64,000 nt of DNA from JBGVSA01 sp041807905 (lineage in GTDB: Bacteria > Pseudomonadota > Gammaproteobacteria > Burkholderiales > Rhodocyclaceae). Shown here one piece after another: positions 25,511-34,372 of the stretch (position 1 is the stretch's first letter; every line of letters starts with the position of its first letter). The notes beneath the pieces are model-generated. The model was not told the DNA's origin and ran no database searches. It saw only the letters and a list, made by a program, of their open reading frames with translations. A program made the translations under genes and the position numbers. The DNA is taken from positions 18,759 through 82,758 of the forward strand of contig NZ_JBGVSA010000018.1 of the NCBI RefSeq assembly GCF_041807905.1. Direction: 5' to 3'.

Positions 25511-26815
25511 ATGGTGCCGCATCTTAAGACCGCGCTGACGGGCCCGCTGCAGGACCTGGAAAAGCGTTTTCTCGACAATTCCACCACCATCGAGCAGTGG
25601 TTCCGCGCACAGTGGCGCGAGCATGTCCCGCCGTTCTACGGATCGGTTGACCTGCGCAACAGCGGCTACAAGCTGGCGCCGGTCGATACCAACCTGTTCC
25701 CTGGTGGCTTCAATAACCTGAACGCCGATTTCCTGCCGCTTTGTGTGCAGGCCGCGCAGAGCGCCATCGAACGCATCTGTCCGAACGCGGCGAGCATCCT
25801 GCTGATTCCCGAAAACCATACGCGCAACATGTTCTATCTGCAGAACGTGGCGCGGCTGGCGAGCATCCTGGGCCACACCGGCCTGCGCGTGCGCATCGGG
25901 TCGCTGCTGCCGGAGATCACCGAACCCACGCCTATCGAATTGCCCAATGGCGATTCGTTGCTGCTCGAACCGCTGGTTCGCCGTGGCAAGCGGCTGGGGG
26001 TGGAGGGCGCCGATCCGTGCGCCATTCTGCTCAACAATGACCTGTCGGCCGGCGTGCCGGAAATCCTCAAGGGCCTGGAAGGCCAGTGGGTGATTCCGCC
26101 GCTGCATGCCGGCTGGGCAACGCGCCGCAAGTCGCAGCATTTTGCGGCCTATGACTTCGTGGCCGGCAAGTTCGCCGACATGCTGGGCATCGATCCGTGG
26201 CTGATCAACCCGTACTTTGCGACTTGCGGGGAGATCAATTTCCACGAACGCACCGGCGAGGAATGCCTGGCCAGCCAGGTCGACGGACTGCTCACGCGCA
26301 TCCGCAAGAAGTACGCCGAATACGGCGTGGATGAGAAGCCGTTCGTGATCGTCAAAGCCGACGCCGGCACTTACGGCATGGGCGTGATGACCGTGCATGA
26401 CGCCGCCGACGTGGTCGGCCTGAACCGACGCCAGCGCAACAAGATGAGCGTCATCAAAGAAGGCCTGCAGGTCAGTGAAGTGATCATCCAGGAAGGCGTC
26501 TCCACGGTCGAAACCGTCAGTGGTGGCGTGGCCGAGCCGGTGGTCTACATGATCGATCACTACGTGGTGGGTGGCTTCTATCGTGTGAACAGCGATCGCG
26601 GCCGCGATGAGAACCTCAACGCGCCGGGCATGCACTTCGAGCCGCTGGCCTTCCAGTCGCCCTGCTCGATGCCGGACTGCAAGCAGCCGCCGGATTCGCC
26701 GCCGAACCGCTTCTATGCCTACGGCGTGATAGGTCGCCTGGCACTGCTGGCCGCATCGGTGGAGATCGAGCAGACCGCCCCCGCGCAGGTGCAGGAAGCA
26801 GGAGCCACCGCGTGA
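25511..26815 (+). CDS. gshA: Glutamate-cysteine ligase, ATP-grasp betaproteobacterial type
   Basis: 434 residues from the ATG behind GAGGTAGG. It belongs to the GshA group found in Betaproteobacteria and acidithiobacilli, unrelated in sequence to E. coli GshA: SGYKLAPVDTNLFPGGFNNL, ENHTRNMFYLQNVARL, and an ATP-grasp part with VKADAGTYGMGVMTV. It makes gamma-glutamylcysteine. The stop overlaps the gshB start (GTGA), so both glutathione enzymes are translated together. Confidence 0.93.
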   Translation: MVPHLKTALTGPLQDLEKRFLDNSTTIEQWFRAQWREHVPPFYGSVDLRNSGYKLAPVDTNLFPGGFNNLNADFLPLCVQAAQSAIERICPNAASILLIPENHTRNMFYLQNVARLASILGHTGLRVRIGSLLPEITEPTPIELPNGDSLLLEPLVRRGKRLGVEGADPCAILLNNDLSAGVPEILKGLEGQWVIPPLHAGWATRRKSQHFAAYDFVAGKFADMLGIDPWLINPYFATCGEINFHERTGEECLASQVDGLLTRIRKKYAEYGVDEKPFVIVKADAGTYGMGVMTVHDAADVVGLNRRQRNKMSVIKEGLQVSEVIIQEGVSTVETVSGGVAEPVVYMIDHYVVGGFYRVNSDRGRDENLNAPGMHFEPLAFQSPCSMPDCKQPPDSPPNRFYAYGVIGRLALLAASVEIEQTAPAQVQEAGATA

Positions 26816-27750
26816 AGATCGCCTTCATCGTTGATCCGCTGCACCGCCTCAAGGCCTACAAGGATTCGTCCGTCGCGATGATGCGTGCCGCGGTGGCGCG
26901 CGGGCATGAGGTCTTTGCCATCGGGCGCGAAAGCCTCGGTGCGCGCGACGGGCGCATCTTCGCCAGCGCGGTCGCGCTGCAGATCACCCACGACGACCAT
27001 GACTGGCATCGTGCCGGGCCGGCGGAGCAGTACGACCTGACCGCCTTCGACGCGATCCTCATGCGTCAGGATCCACCCTTCGATGCCGAATACGTGGCGG
27101 CCACCTGGCTGCTGGAACGCGCCTCGCGCCAGGGGGCTCGGGTCTACAACGATCCGCGCGCCATTCGCGACCATTCGGAGAAAGTCTCGATCGTCGAGTT
27201 CCCGCAGCACACGCCGACCACACTGGTGGCGCGGCATGCCGGCGACATCCAGGCTTTCATCGATGAGTTGGGCGACACCATCCTCAAGCCGCTTGACGGC
27301 ATGGGCGGCTCGGGCATCTTCCGCGTGCGCGCGGACGACCCCAATCGCAACGCCATCATCGAAACGCTCACGGCCTTTGGCACGCGTACCATCATGGCGC
27401 AGCAGTATCTGCCTGCCATCAGCGAAGGCGACAAGCGCGTGTTGCTGATCGGCGGTGAAGTCATGCCGTATTCGCTGGCGCGCATTCCGATGGCCGGCGA
27501 GACGCGCGGCAACCTCGCCGCCGGCGGCCGCGGCGTTGCGATGCCGCTGACCGATGCCGAACGCGCCGTGGCCGAAGCCTTGGCGCCGACGCTATGGGCG
27601 CGCGGCTTGCTGATCGTCGGCCTCGACATGATTGGCGGGCGGCTCACCGAGATCAATGTCACCAGCCCGACCTGCATGGTCGAGATCGCGCAGCAGACCG
27701 GCTTCGACATCGCCGCACGCGTCATCGAGGCGCTGGAAAAGCAGGGCTGA
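26812..27750 (+). CDS. gshB: Glutathione synthetase
   Basis: 312 residues, ATP-grasp: LMRQDPPFDAEY, ILKPLDGMGGSGIFRV (glycine-rich ATP loop), and GLDMIGGRLTEINVTSPTC. It adds glycine to gamma-glutamylcysteine. The start is the GTG/TGA overlap with gshA. Confidence 0.95.
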   Translation: MKIAFIVDPLHRLKAYKDSSVAMMRAAVARGHEVFAIGRESLGARDGRIFASAVALQITHDDHDWHRAGPAEQYDLTAFDAILMRQDPPFDAEYVAATWLLERASRQGARVYNDPRAIRDHSEKVSIVEFPQHTPTTLVARHAGDIQAFIDELGDTILKPLDGMGGSGIFRVRADDPNRNAIIETLTAFGTRTIMAQQYLPAISEGDKRVLLIGGEVMPYSLARIPMAGETRGNLAAGGRGVAMPLTDAERAVAEALAPTLWARGLLIVGLDMIGGRLTEINVTSPTCMVEIAQQTGFDIAARVIEALEKQG

Positions 27751-28049
27751 CTTCATGCCATTGGAGTGGGCCGCGCCTGGCGCGCGCCCTGCTCCGCTCG
27801 CTTCCCACAAGAGTTCGCCCCTCCGCCAAGGCACCTTCCTGACATTCGAAAAACGGGGTTGCCAGTAGGGTCAAGACCGTTCGTGACGCAGTGCGCTGCG
27901 GCAATCGTCACATCATGTGGATCGGTACAGACCAAAGGGCCATTTCGAGGCTGCCCCGCGGGGCTCGCGCTTAATTTAGCTACAGCCACGTCACTCAGGT
28001 TCATACCCAAATATCATGTCGCCCGATTGCGCAGCCAAGGAGCCCGACC
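27751..28049. other. Intergenic stretch, nothing recognised
   Basis: 299 bp between gshB and the M48 peptidase. A short GCCCCGCGGGGC palindrome at about 27952-27963 is the only structure; no U-tract, promoter or gene stands out. Confidence 0.5.
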
Positions 28050-29039
28050 ATGTCGGCCGTTGCCGCACGCCGTTTTGACGGCGGCGGCCGGCCGCCGCGC
28101 GCCGTGCGCATCGAGGCTGTCGATGGCGCGCTGCTGCTGCATGACACGCGGGCCGAGGCACTCGAGCTCGACCAGATCGGGCTGAGCGATCGAACCACGG
28201 GCGCTCCGCGTCTGCTGCACTTGCCCGACGGCAGTGTGTGCGAGGTCGATGACGTCACTGCCTTCGATGAGGTGCTGGCGCGCGCACGCCGCGAGGATCG
28301 CAAGGTCAGGCGGATGGGGCCGATCGTCTCGGCCGCGCTCATCGTGCTGGCGCTGTTGCTGTGCGCAATCGGCTGGCGCTGGGGAATACCGGCGATCGCC
28401 GATGCCGTGGCCGAACGCATTCCGGCAAGCTGGATTCGCTCGGCCTCCGACCGCACCCTGGCGATGCTGGACACCGAGACCTTGCGTCCGTCGCTGCTCG
28501 CCCCCGAACGCCAGGCTACGCTCACCACCCTGTTCGCGGGTCTACGCGCATCGTCCACCGGCGCGCCTCCGTATCGTCTGCTGTTTCGCCATGGCGGGGA
28601 TGCGGGAGCCGCCGTGATGTCCTTGCCGGGTGGCGAGGTCATCGTGACCGACGAACTGGTAAGCCTGCTCGGCGACGATCGCCAGATCCTGGCAATGCTC
28701 TCGCACGAGTTGGGGCATCTGTATTACCGACACGCGCTCAAGCGCGCGGTGCGTCACACGCCGATCGCCAGCACGGTCGCCAATTATTTTTCCGACTTCG
28801 ATGCGGGTGCGGCAGCGCTGGCGCGTGGGCTGCTCCAGGCGGATTGTCCGTTGTCGTTCGAGCTGGCGGCGGATGGTTTCGCGCTGGACATGCTGGCCGC
28901 CAACGACATCGATCCCGCCGCCTTGCGCGGCGCCCTGCAGAAGCTGTCCCGCCAGCCGCCCAAACCCGGCTACCTGCCGCCGATGGAAAGGCCCGAGCAA
29001 TATTTCAACGAACGCATTGCCGCGCTCAGCGGCAAATGA
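28050..29039 (+). CDS. M48-family metallopeptidase, membrane-anchored
   Basis: 329 residues from ATG behind AAGGAG. N-terminal about 85 residues form a small soluble domain found in this group; one membrane helix follows (IVSAALIVLALLLCAIGWRW); then a peptidase domain with the zinc motif HELGH (LSHELGHLYYRHAL) and a downstream Glu (CPLSFELAADGFALDML). Unlike BepA it has no lipoprotein signal or TPR region. Probably degrades misfolded envelope proteins; the substrate is unknown. Confidence 0.85.
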   Translation: MSAVAARRFDGGGRPPRAVRIEAVDGALLLHDTRAEALELDQIGLSDRTTGAPRLLHLPDGSVCEVDDVTAFDEVLARARREDRKVRRMGPIVSAALIVLALLLCAIGWRWGIPAIADAVAERIPASWIRSASDRTLAMLDTETLRPSLLAPERQATLTTLFAGLRASSTGAPPYRLLFRHGGDAGAAVMSLPGGEVIVTDELVSLLGDDRQILAMLSHELGHLYYRHALKRAVRHTPIASTVANYFSDFDAGAAALARGLLQADCPLSFELAADGFALDMLAANDIDPAALRGALQKLSRQPPKPGYLPPMERPEQYFNERIAALSGK

Positions 29040-29201
29040 CGGCCAATCGCACGCGACGGTTGCATTCTGCAACAAGCACGTGTCGAGCCCTCGCCCGGGC
29101 ATAGCCTGCGAAGTGGTACATTAATCAGCCTGCCTTGCATGCCTCGAAGGGCACGCATGAAACCAATCCACTTGTGATCCGTCGCAAGCTCGAGAGCAAA
29201 G

Positions 29202-29600
29202 ATGATTGGCATCTTCCTATTGACTCATGGAACGCTGGGTGAATCACTCATCCAGTGCGCTTGCCATGTGTTGAACAGGCGACCGCGGCAGCTTGCGCAA
29301 CTCGGGGTCTCGGCGCAGGACGACCCGCTCGACCTGCTGCCAACGGCGCGTGACTGGCTGGCGCAGGTGGATGGCGGCAAGGGCGTGATCGTCCTGACCG
29401 ACATCTTCGGCGCTACCCCATCGAACATCGCCATGAAGCTGATCCAGCCGGGTCGGGTGGAAGGCATCGCCGGGGCCAATCTGCCGATGCTGCTTCGCAT
29501 ATTGACCTATCGTGACAAGCACGATATTGAAACCGTGATCCAGAAAGCCATCGCCGGAGGCTGCGATGGCGTGCTCCACATGAAGGGGGGAAGTCTGTAA
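29202..29600 (+). CDS. PTS EIIA component, mannose/fructose-type
   Basis: 132 residues; phosphoacceptor His9 in the opening MIGIFLLTHGTLGESL, then TDIFGATPSNIAMKL. With HPr and EI next to it and no EIIB/EIIC sugar permease, this is the regulatory-type PTS seen in many Betaproteobacteria. It probably controls cellular functions by phosphorylation state rather than importing sugar. The stop overlaps the HPr ATG (TAATG). Confidence 0.92.
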   Translation: MIGIFLLTHGTLGESLIQCACHVLNRRPRQLAQLGVSAQDDPLDLLPTARDWLAQVDGGKGVIVLTDIFGATPSNIAMKLIQPGRVEGIAGANLPMLLRILTYRDKHDIETVIQKAIAGGCDGVLHMKGGSL

Positions 29601-29869
29601 TGCCGCGCGCGGAAGCTGAAATCGCCAATAGACTGGGCCTGCACGCACGGCCATCGGCCAAGCTCACACAACTGGCCACGCAATTCCAGAGCGATGTATG
29701 GCTCGAGCGGCAAGGCCGCCGCGTCAATGCCAAAAGCATCATGGGCGTCATGATGCTGGCTGCGGCGCAGGGCACCCGCCTGACCGTCGAGACCGAAGGC
29801 GACGACGCCGAAGAGGCGCTCAAAGCCATCGTGGAACTCATCGCCAGCAAGTTCGGCGAACGCGAATAG
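29600..29869 (+). CDS. Phosphocarrier protein HPr
   Basis: 89 residues: His15 in NRLGLHARPSAKL accepts phosphate from EI, and Ser46 in AKSIMGVMML marks the site used by HPr kinase where that enzyme exists. It stands between EIIA and EI in one operon. Confidence 0.95.
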   Translation: MPRAEAEIANRLGLHARPSAKLTQLATQFQSDVWLERQGRRVNAKSIMGVMMLAAAQGTRLTVETEGDDAEEALKAIVELIASKFGERE

Positions 29870-30022
29870 CGCGCGACTGCGCCCGCCCGGCGGCCGCTCC
29901 AGCGGCCCCCACCCAGGCGAGAATCTTTCAACCCGCGCCACAGGCGCGGGTGATGCAATACAAACCGGCAAGGCCGTCAGAGGCGAGCCCTGCCATGTCC
30001 GCAGCCGCACTCAGGGGCAAGA

Positions 30023-31756
30023 ATGCCATTCGTCATACACGGGCTGCCCGTTTCTCAAGGAATCGCCATCGGCCAGGCGCACCTGGTCTCGCACGCGCTT
30101 CTTGAAGTCAATCATTTCCTCGTCGCGCCGCGCCATGTGGAAGGCGAAATCGCTCGCCTGAAGGACGCCGCCGCGGCAGTCCGCACCGAGCTGCGCGCCC
30201 TGCGCGCCACGCCCACCACGGCGCAATCCGAGGTCAGCGCGTTCGTCGACCTGCACACCATGCTGCTGGACGACCCGTTGCTGATCGAAGCCGCCGGCAA
30301 GCTGATCGCCGAGCGCCGCTGCAACGCCGAATGGGCGCTGGTGCAGCAGATGGAGCATCTGCTCGAAGAGTTCGACGTCATCGAAGACGCCTACCTGCGC
30401 GAGCGCAAGGCCGACGTGATCCAGGTGGTGGAGCGCATCCTCAAGGTGCTGCTCGGCCATCCCGGCCAAGTTCCCAAGCGCAAGGAAAAGGACAAGAAGG
30501 AAACCGATCTGGGCACCATCGTGGTCGCCCACGATCTGTCGCCGGCCGACACGATCCACTTCAAGGACAACCAGATCGCCGGCTTCGTGACAGATGTCGG
30601 CGGGGCGACTTCGCACACCGCCATCGTGGCGCGCAGCCTCGGTATCCCGGCCGTGGTCGGCCTTCGCCACGTGCGTGCGGTCATTCGCGAAGATGACGTC
30701 ATCATCATCGACGGTGCGCGCGGCGTGGTGATCGTCGACCCGGACGAGCGGGTGCTGGAGGAATATCGCCTGCGCCGCAGCGAGCGCGAGCTGGAACGCT
30801 CCAAGCTCAAGCGACTGCGCACCATGCGCGCCGCCACGCTCGATGGCGAAGCGGTCTCGCTCTACGCCAACATCGAGTTGCCGCGCGACGTGACACAGGC
30901 GCGCGAGGTCGAAGCCGACGGTGTCGGGCTTTTCCGCACCGAATTCCTGTTCATGAACCGGGACGAGCTGCCCGACGAAGACGAACAGTTCGAAGCCTAC
31001 CGCGCGGTCGCCAAGGCCATGGCGGGCAAGCCGGTGACGATCCGCACGCTCGACATCGGCGCGGACAAGACGCTCAACAGCGGCGGCCCGCGTACCGAGA
31101 TCAACCCGGCACTCGGGTTGCGCGCGATCCGCTACAGCCTGTCCGAACCGCAGATGTTCCTGACGCAGTTGCGGGCGCTCTTGCGCGCATCGGCCTATGG
31201 CAAGGTGCAGATTCTGTTTCCGATGTTGGCGCACGCGCAGGAGATCCAATCCGCACTGGCCGCGCTGGCGGTAGCCAAGACGCAACTCAAGACCGAGAAG
31301 ATCAAGTTCGACGACAAAATCCCCGTCGGCGGCATGATCGAAGTGCCCGCTGCCGCGCTGGCGCTTGGAATGTTCGTCAAGCGCCTGCAGTACCTGTCGA
31401 TCGGCACCAACGATCTGATCCAATACACGCTGGCCATCGATCGCGCGGATGAAGCCGTCGCCCACCTGTTCGATCCGCTGCACCCGGCGGTGCTGCGGCT
31501 CATCGCGCAGACCATCCAGACTGGCACGCGCGCCGGACTGCCGGTGTCGGTGTGCGGCGAAATGGCGGGCAACCCGGCCTACACACGACTGCTCCTGGGC
31601 ATGGGGCTGCGGCAGTTCTCGATGCAGTCGTCGCAGATCCTCGACGTCAAGCAGGAGATCCTGCGCGCGGACGCCGCCGAAGTGGCCGCCAAGGTGACGC
31701 GCATCCTGCGCCAGGACGAGCCCGAGCGTATCCGCGAAGCGATCGAACGCCTGTGA
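30023..31756 (+). CDS. ptsI: PTS enzyme I (PEP-protein phosphotransferase)
   Basis: 577 residues. The active His198 is in GGATSHTAIVARSLGIPAVVG; the PEP-binding barrel has GLFRTEFLFMNR and EINPALGLRAIR; the catalytic Cys is in VSVCGEMAGNP. It transfers phosphate from PEP to HPr. It follows HPr after 153 bp that hold no gene; the ribosome site is GGGGCAAG. Confidence 0.95.
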   Translation: MPFVIHGLPVSQGIAIGQAHLVSHALLEVNHFLVAPRHVEGEIARLKDAAAAVRTELRALRATPTTAQSEVSAFVDLHTMLLDDPLLIEAAGKLIAERRCNAEWALVQQMEHLLEEFDVIEDAYLRERKADVIQVVERILKVLLGHPGQVPKRKEKDKKETDLGTIVVAHDLSPADTIHFKDNQIAGFVTDVGGATSHTAIVARSLGIPAVVGLRHVRAVIREDDVIIIDGARGVVIVDPDERVLEEYRLRRSERELERSKLKRLRTMRAATLDGEAVSLYANIELPRDVTQAREVEADGVGLFRTEFLFMNRDELPDEDEQFEAYRAVAKAMAGKPVTIRTLDIGADKTLNSGGPRTEINPALGLRAIRYSLSEPQMFLTQLRALLRASAYGKVQILFPMLAHAQEIQSALAALAVAKTQLKTEKIKFDDKIPVGGMIEVPAAALALGMFVKRLQYLSIGTNDLIQYTLAIDRADEAVAHLFDPLHPAVLRLIAQTIQTGTRAGLPVSVCGEMAGNPAYTRLLLGMGLRQFSMQSSQILDVKQEILRADAAEVAAKVTRILRQDEPERIREAIERL

Positions 31757-31958
31757 GACCGTTGTCGGCGCCACGCCGGCAACGCGCGGGCGACATGATC
31801 GGCGACAGGGAGCGCCGTGGATAGCGCGGACACAATGTAGCCGGATGCCCCCCGCCGCATCGGCGGGCGTACTGCGCGTCCCTCACCCGCAAGCAGCGCT
31901 TGCGTAAGCATCCTTTAATCAGCGGGTCAGTTCATTCCGATCGAAGTGGAGTCACTCC

Positions 31959-32360
31959 GTGAAAAAACTCATGCGCGCCATCCTTCCCGTTCTGACCGTC
32001 GCCCTTCTGGCGGGCGCATCGTTCGCCGCCCGTGCCGCGAACGAATGCGACAAGTACAAGACCAGCTACGACAAGACGTACTGCTTTGCGAAGCTGTTCC
32101 TCGAGTCGGACAAGGAACTCAACAGCGCCTACAACGAGCTGCGCGGACTCATCAAGGACCCGGTGCGCGATCAACTCAAGAGCACCCAGCTCGAATGGAT
32201 CAAGTACCGTAATGCGTCGTGCGAGGAACGAGGGGCCATCGACGTCGACTGCAACTACCGCGTCAATCGGGACCGCGCCGAATACCTGCGCGATCGCGTG
32301 CGCGAATGCAAAGCCGGCACCTGCCGCAACGACATGATCGGGGCAAAGTCCTGGAAATGA
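31959..32360 (+). CDS. LprI-like secreted protein (DUF1311 family)
   Basis: 133 residues from GTG behind GTGGAG. A Sec signal peptide ends near FAARAA. The mature part is charged and Cys-containing (NECDKYKTSYDKTYCFAKLFLESDKELNSAYNELR), the pattern of lysozyme-inhibitor LprI N-terminal-like proteins. Probably periplasmic. Its stop overlaps the start of the amidase gene, so a joint role in cell-wall handling is plausible but inferred. Confidence 0.75.
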   Translation: MKKLMRAILPVLTVALLAGASFAARAANECDKYKTSYDKTYCFAKLFLESDKELNSAYNELRGLIKDPVRDQLKSTQLEWIKYRNASCEERGAIDVDCNYRVNRDRAEYLRDRVRECKAGTCRNDMIGAKSWK

Positions 32361-33106
32361 TCGGCAGGCCGATCGCCGCGATGCGAGTTGCACTGTCGCT
32401 GGCGGCGGGCCTTTTGTTCATGCTCGGCAACGTCGCCGCTGCCGAGCCGTTGCGCATCGTGCTCGATCCAGGTCATACGGATGCGCAGGGTGGCGCGCTC
32501 GGCGCCCGGGGCGTCTATGAGGTGCGTTACAACGACACGCTGGCCCGGCAGGTGCAGGATGCGCTCCGCGCCGAAGGGTTCGACGTGCGCATGACCCGCT
32601 CGCCGGGGCAGAGCATCGGTCTCACCGAGCGGGCGCAGAGGGCGAACGACGCGCACGCGGCGCTGTTCCTTTCGATCCACCACGATTCAGCGCAACCGAA
32701 GTACCTGGAGAAAACCAGCGTGGGCGCACAGCTCGCCTATCGCACGATTCAGCCCATGGGTGGTTATTCGATCTTCGTGTCGCAACTGAATCCGCAGTTC
32801 GACCGCGCCAGCACTTTCGCCAGGATGCTGGGCGACGAAATGCTAAAGCTTGGACGAGCCCCGGCGCTTCATCACGCCGAACCGATCGCGGGCGAAAACC
32901 GCGAACTGCTCGATCGCGCACGAGGCATCTATCGCTTCGATGATCTCGTGGTGCTCAAGAAGACCGACATGCCGGCCGTGTTGCTGGAAGTTGGCGTCAT
33001 CGTCGACGCCGACGACGAAGCCTATGTAAGTGCGCCGGAAAACCAGGCGCGGATCACGCAGGCCATCGTCGCGGCGGTCAAGCGCTACGCGGCGGCGCCG
33101 CGCTGA
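32357..33106 (+). CDS. N-acetylmuramoyl-L-alanine amidase (Amidase_3)
   Basis: 249 residues with a signal peptide (to about residue 28) and a single Amidase_3 domain. Zinc ligands and catalytic residues appear in IVLDPGHTD, GVYEVRYN, LSIHHDSAQ and VLLEVGVI. It lacks the AMIN targeting domain and SPOR/LysM repeats of AmiC-type septal amidases. It cleaves the amide between MurNAc and the stem peptide in the periplasm. ATGA overlap with the LprI-like gene. Confidence 0.88.
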   Translation: MIGRPIAAMRVALSLAAGLLFMLGNVAAAEPLRIVLDPGHTDAQGGALGARGVYEVRYNDTLARQVQDALRAEGFDVRMTRSPGQSIGLTERAQRANDAHAALFLSIHHDSAQPKYLEKTSVGAQLAYRTIQPMGGYSIFVSQLNPQFDRASTFARMLGDEMLKLGRAPALHHAEPIAGENRELLDRARGIYRFDDLVVLKKTDMPAVLLEVGVIVDADDEAYVSAPENQARITQAIVAAVKRYAAAPR

Positions 33107-33122
33107 CGGACACTTCACCAAA

Positions 33123-33153
33123 AGAAAAACGGGCGGGAGTATCCTCCCGCCCG
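33123..33153 (-). terminator. Intrinsic terminator after the DoxX gene
   Basis: A 9-bp stem GGGCGGGAG / CTCCCGCCC with a 4-nt loop; on the minus strand it is followed by GTTTTTCTTTT. It lies between the convergent amidase and DoxX genes and could work weakly in both directions. Confidence 0.85.
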
Positions 33154-33179
33154 CTCTTCACCACAGACACCTGCTCGAT

Positions 33180-33563
33180 TTACTTGGCGCTGGCACGACG
33201 CGCATCCAGCGACCACGCGCTGATCGGCGCAGTGGCCAGCACCAGGAAGCCACCGGCCATCGCCAGATTCTTCAGGAAGTTGATCTGCTGCCCCTGGTCC
33301 GCCAGGTTCGCGTGGAACAGCACAGCCGCCAGTACGCTAAATATCGCCAGCAACCATGCAACGGCGCGCGTCTGGAAACCGACGATCAACGCGATGCCGC
33401 CCAGCAGTTCAAGCGCAATGGTCGGCCACAGCAGCAGTGTGGGCACGTGCATGGCTTCCATGTAGCCGGCGGTGGCGGCCGGGTTCATCAGCTTGCCCCA
33501 ACCGGACAGCACGAAAATGAGCGCCAGACCGATGCGTCCGACGAGCGAGGCTGCGTTGTTCAT
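33180..33563 (-). CDS. DoxX-family membrane protein
   Basis: 127 residues, four membrane helices, DoxX pattern (VGRIGLALIFVLSGWGKLMNP ... ALELLGGIALIVGFQTRAVAWLLAIF). The ATG is preceded by GAGAGAA. Function in this family is poorly defined (membrane redox or stress roles are reported for some members). Confidence 0.88.
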   Translation of the reverse strand: MNNAASLVGRIGLALIFVLSGWGKLMNPAATAGYMEAMHVPTLLLWPTIALELLGGIALIVGFQTRAVAWLLAIFSVLAAVLFHANLADQGQQINFLKNLAMAGGFLVLATAPISAWSLDARRASAK

Positions 33564-33677
33564 TTCTCTCTCCCGAGTTTGTGTCCGCGACGCGGATCGA
33601 ACGCTTCGCACTCTACGCGGGAGAGAAAACGGGATAAACCCGCCCAAACGGGATTGATTGTTCCAACGACGGAACGT

Positions 33678-34166
33678 TCAATAGAGCTTTTTCTCCATGA
33701 ACATCGCCTGCCCCATGGCTGGATCGAGCTCGTACGGCCGATAGCCCACGGCGCTGTAAAGGCCATAGGCGGAGGCGTTGTTCTGCAACACCTCCAGCGT
33801 CAGCTTGCAGCAATCGCGCGCCCGAGCGGCATCTTCGGCCGCCGCCAGCAACGCCTTGCCGACACCACGGCCACGGTAGTCCTCGCGGACCACCACGTCA
33901 TGCACGTTCAGCAGGGGGCGAGCCGCAAAGGTGGACATGCCGAGGAAACCATTGATGAGGCCGACGGCTTCATCGCCGTCCCACGCGATGAAGCCTACGT
34001 ACGTCGGCCACGCGAGCAGGCGGGCCGGGAGTTCGTCGCGCGCGTGTGCGGACAGGGGCGTGCCCCCGCCCATTTCGCCGGACGCATAGTGATCGAGAAG
34101 AGCGATGAGCGCCTGCGCGTGCGACTTGTGTGACAGGTCGACCGGGGTGACAACGAGCGAAGACAT
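33678..34166 (-). CDS. GNAT-family N-acetyltransferase
   Basis: About 162 residues with the acetyl-CoA loop VVREDYRGRGVGKALLAAAE and a C-terminal beta-bulge region (LYSAVGYRPYELDP). The substrate is not known. The start is uncertain: ATGs at 34166 and 34181 both lack a good ribosome site; the first gives the expected length. Confidence 0.8.
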   Translation of the reverse strand: MSSLVVTPVDLSHKSHAQALIALLDHYASGEMGGGTPLSAHARDELPARLLAWPTYVGFIAWDGDEAVGLINGFLGMSTFAARPLLNVHDVVVREDYRGRGVGKALLAAAEDAARARDCCKLTLEVLQNNASAYGLYSAVGYRPYELDPAMGQAMFMEKKLY

Positions 34167-34247
34167 GAATCGTGACGACATCGACAAAGAAGAGATGGTC
34201 TCACAAAGCCGCTTTGACAATGGCCGCGCAGGGGCGATAATCGCGTT

Positions 34248-34302
34248 CAGCGCCGATTTGACTCAGCTTGCGGGCGCCATACAAATACGGCTAAAGCGGG
34301 TG
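34248..34302 (+). promoter_or_regulatory. SAM-II riboswitch upstream of metX
   Basis: The aptamer elements follow the SAM-II pseudoknot pattern: P1 5' strand GCGCC, conserved loop GATTTGACT, GCTTGC, P1 3' strand GGCGC, an A-rich segment CATACAAATA, and the 3' pseudoknot strand GCTAAAGCGGG. It lies about 70-125 nt upstream of metX, the gene SAM-II controls in alphaproteobacteria. A terminator follows, so control is probably by premature termination when SAM is plentiful. Confidence 0.85.
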
Positions 34303-34316
34303 GGCGATTCCTGTTA

Positions 34317-34360
34317 GCCCAGTCGCGCTGATCCGGCCCGGCTGGGCTTTCTGCTTTTTG
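34317..34360 (+). terminator. Attenuator terminator between SAM-II aptamer and metX
   Basis: GCCCAGTCG (34317-34325) pairs with CGGCTGGGC (34339-34347), 9 bp with one G-T, followed by TTTCTGCTTTTT. The 5' arm GCCCA can instead pair with TGGGC at 34301-34305 directly after the aptamer, giving an antiterminator. This is the expected layout of a transcriptional OFF switch. Confidence 0.82.
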
Positions 34361-34372
34361 TACCGAGCGAAC

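Noticed and set aside
30011..31774. 587-codon open frame antisense to ptsI
   Set aside because: Shadow frame; EI motifs on the plus strand are intact.
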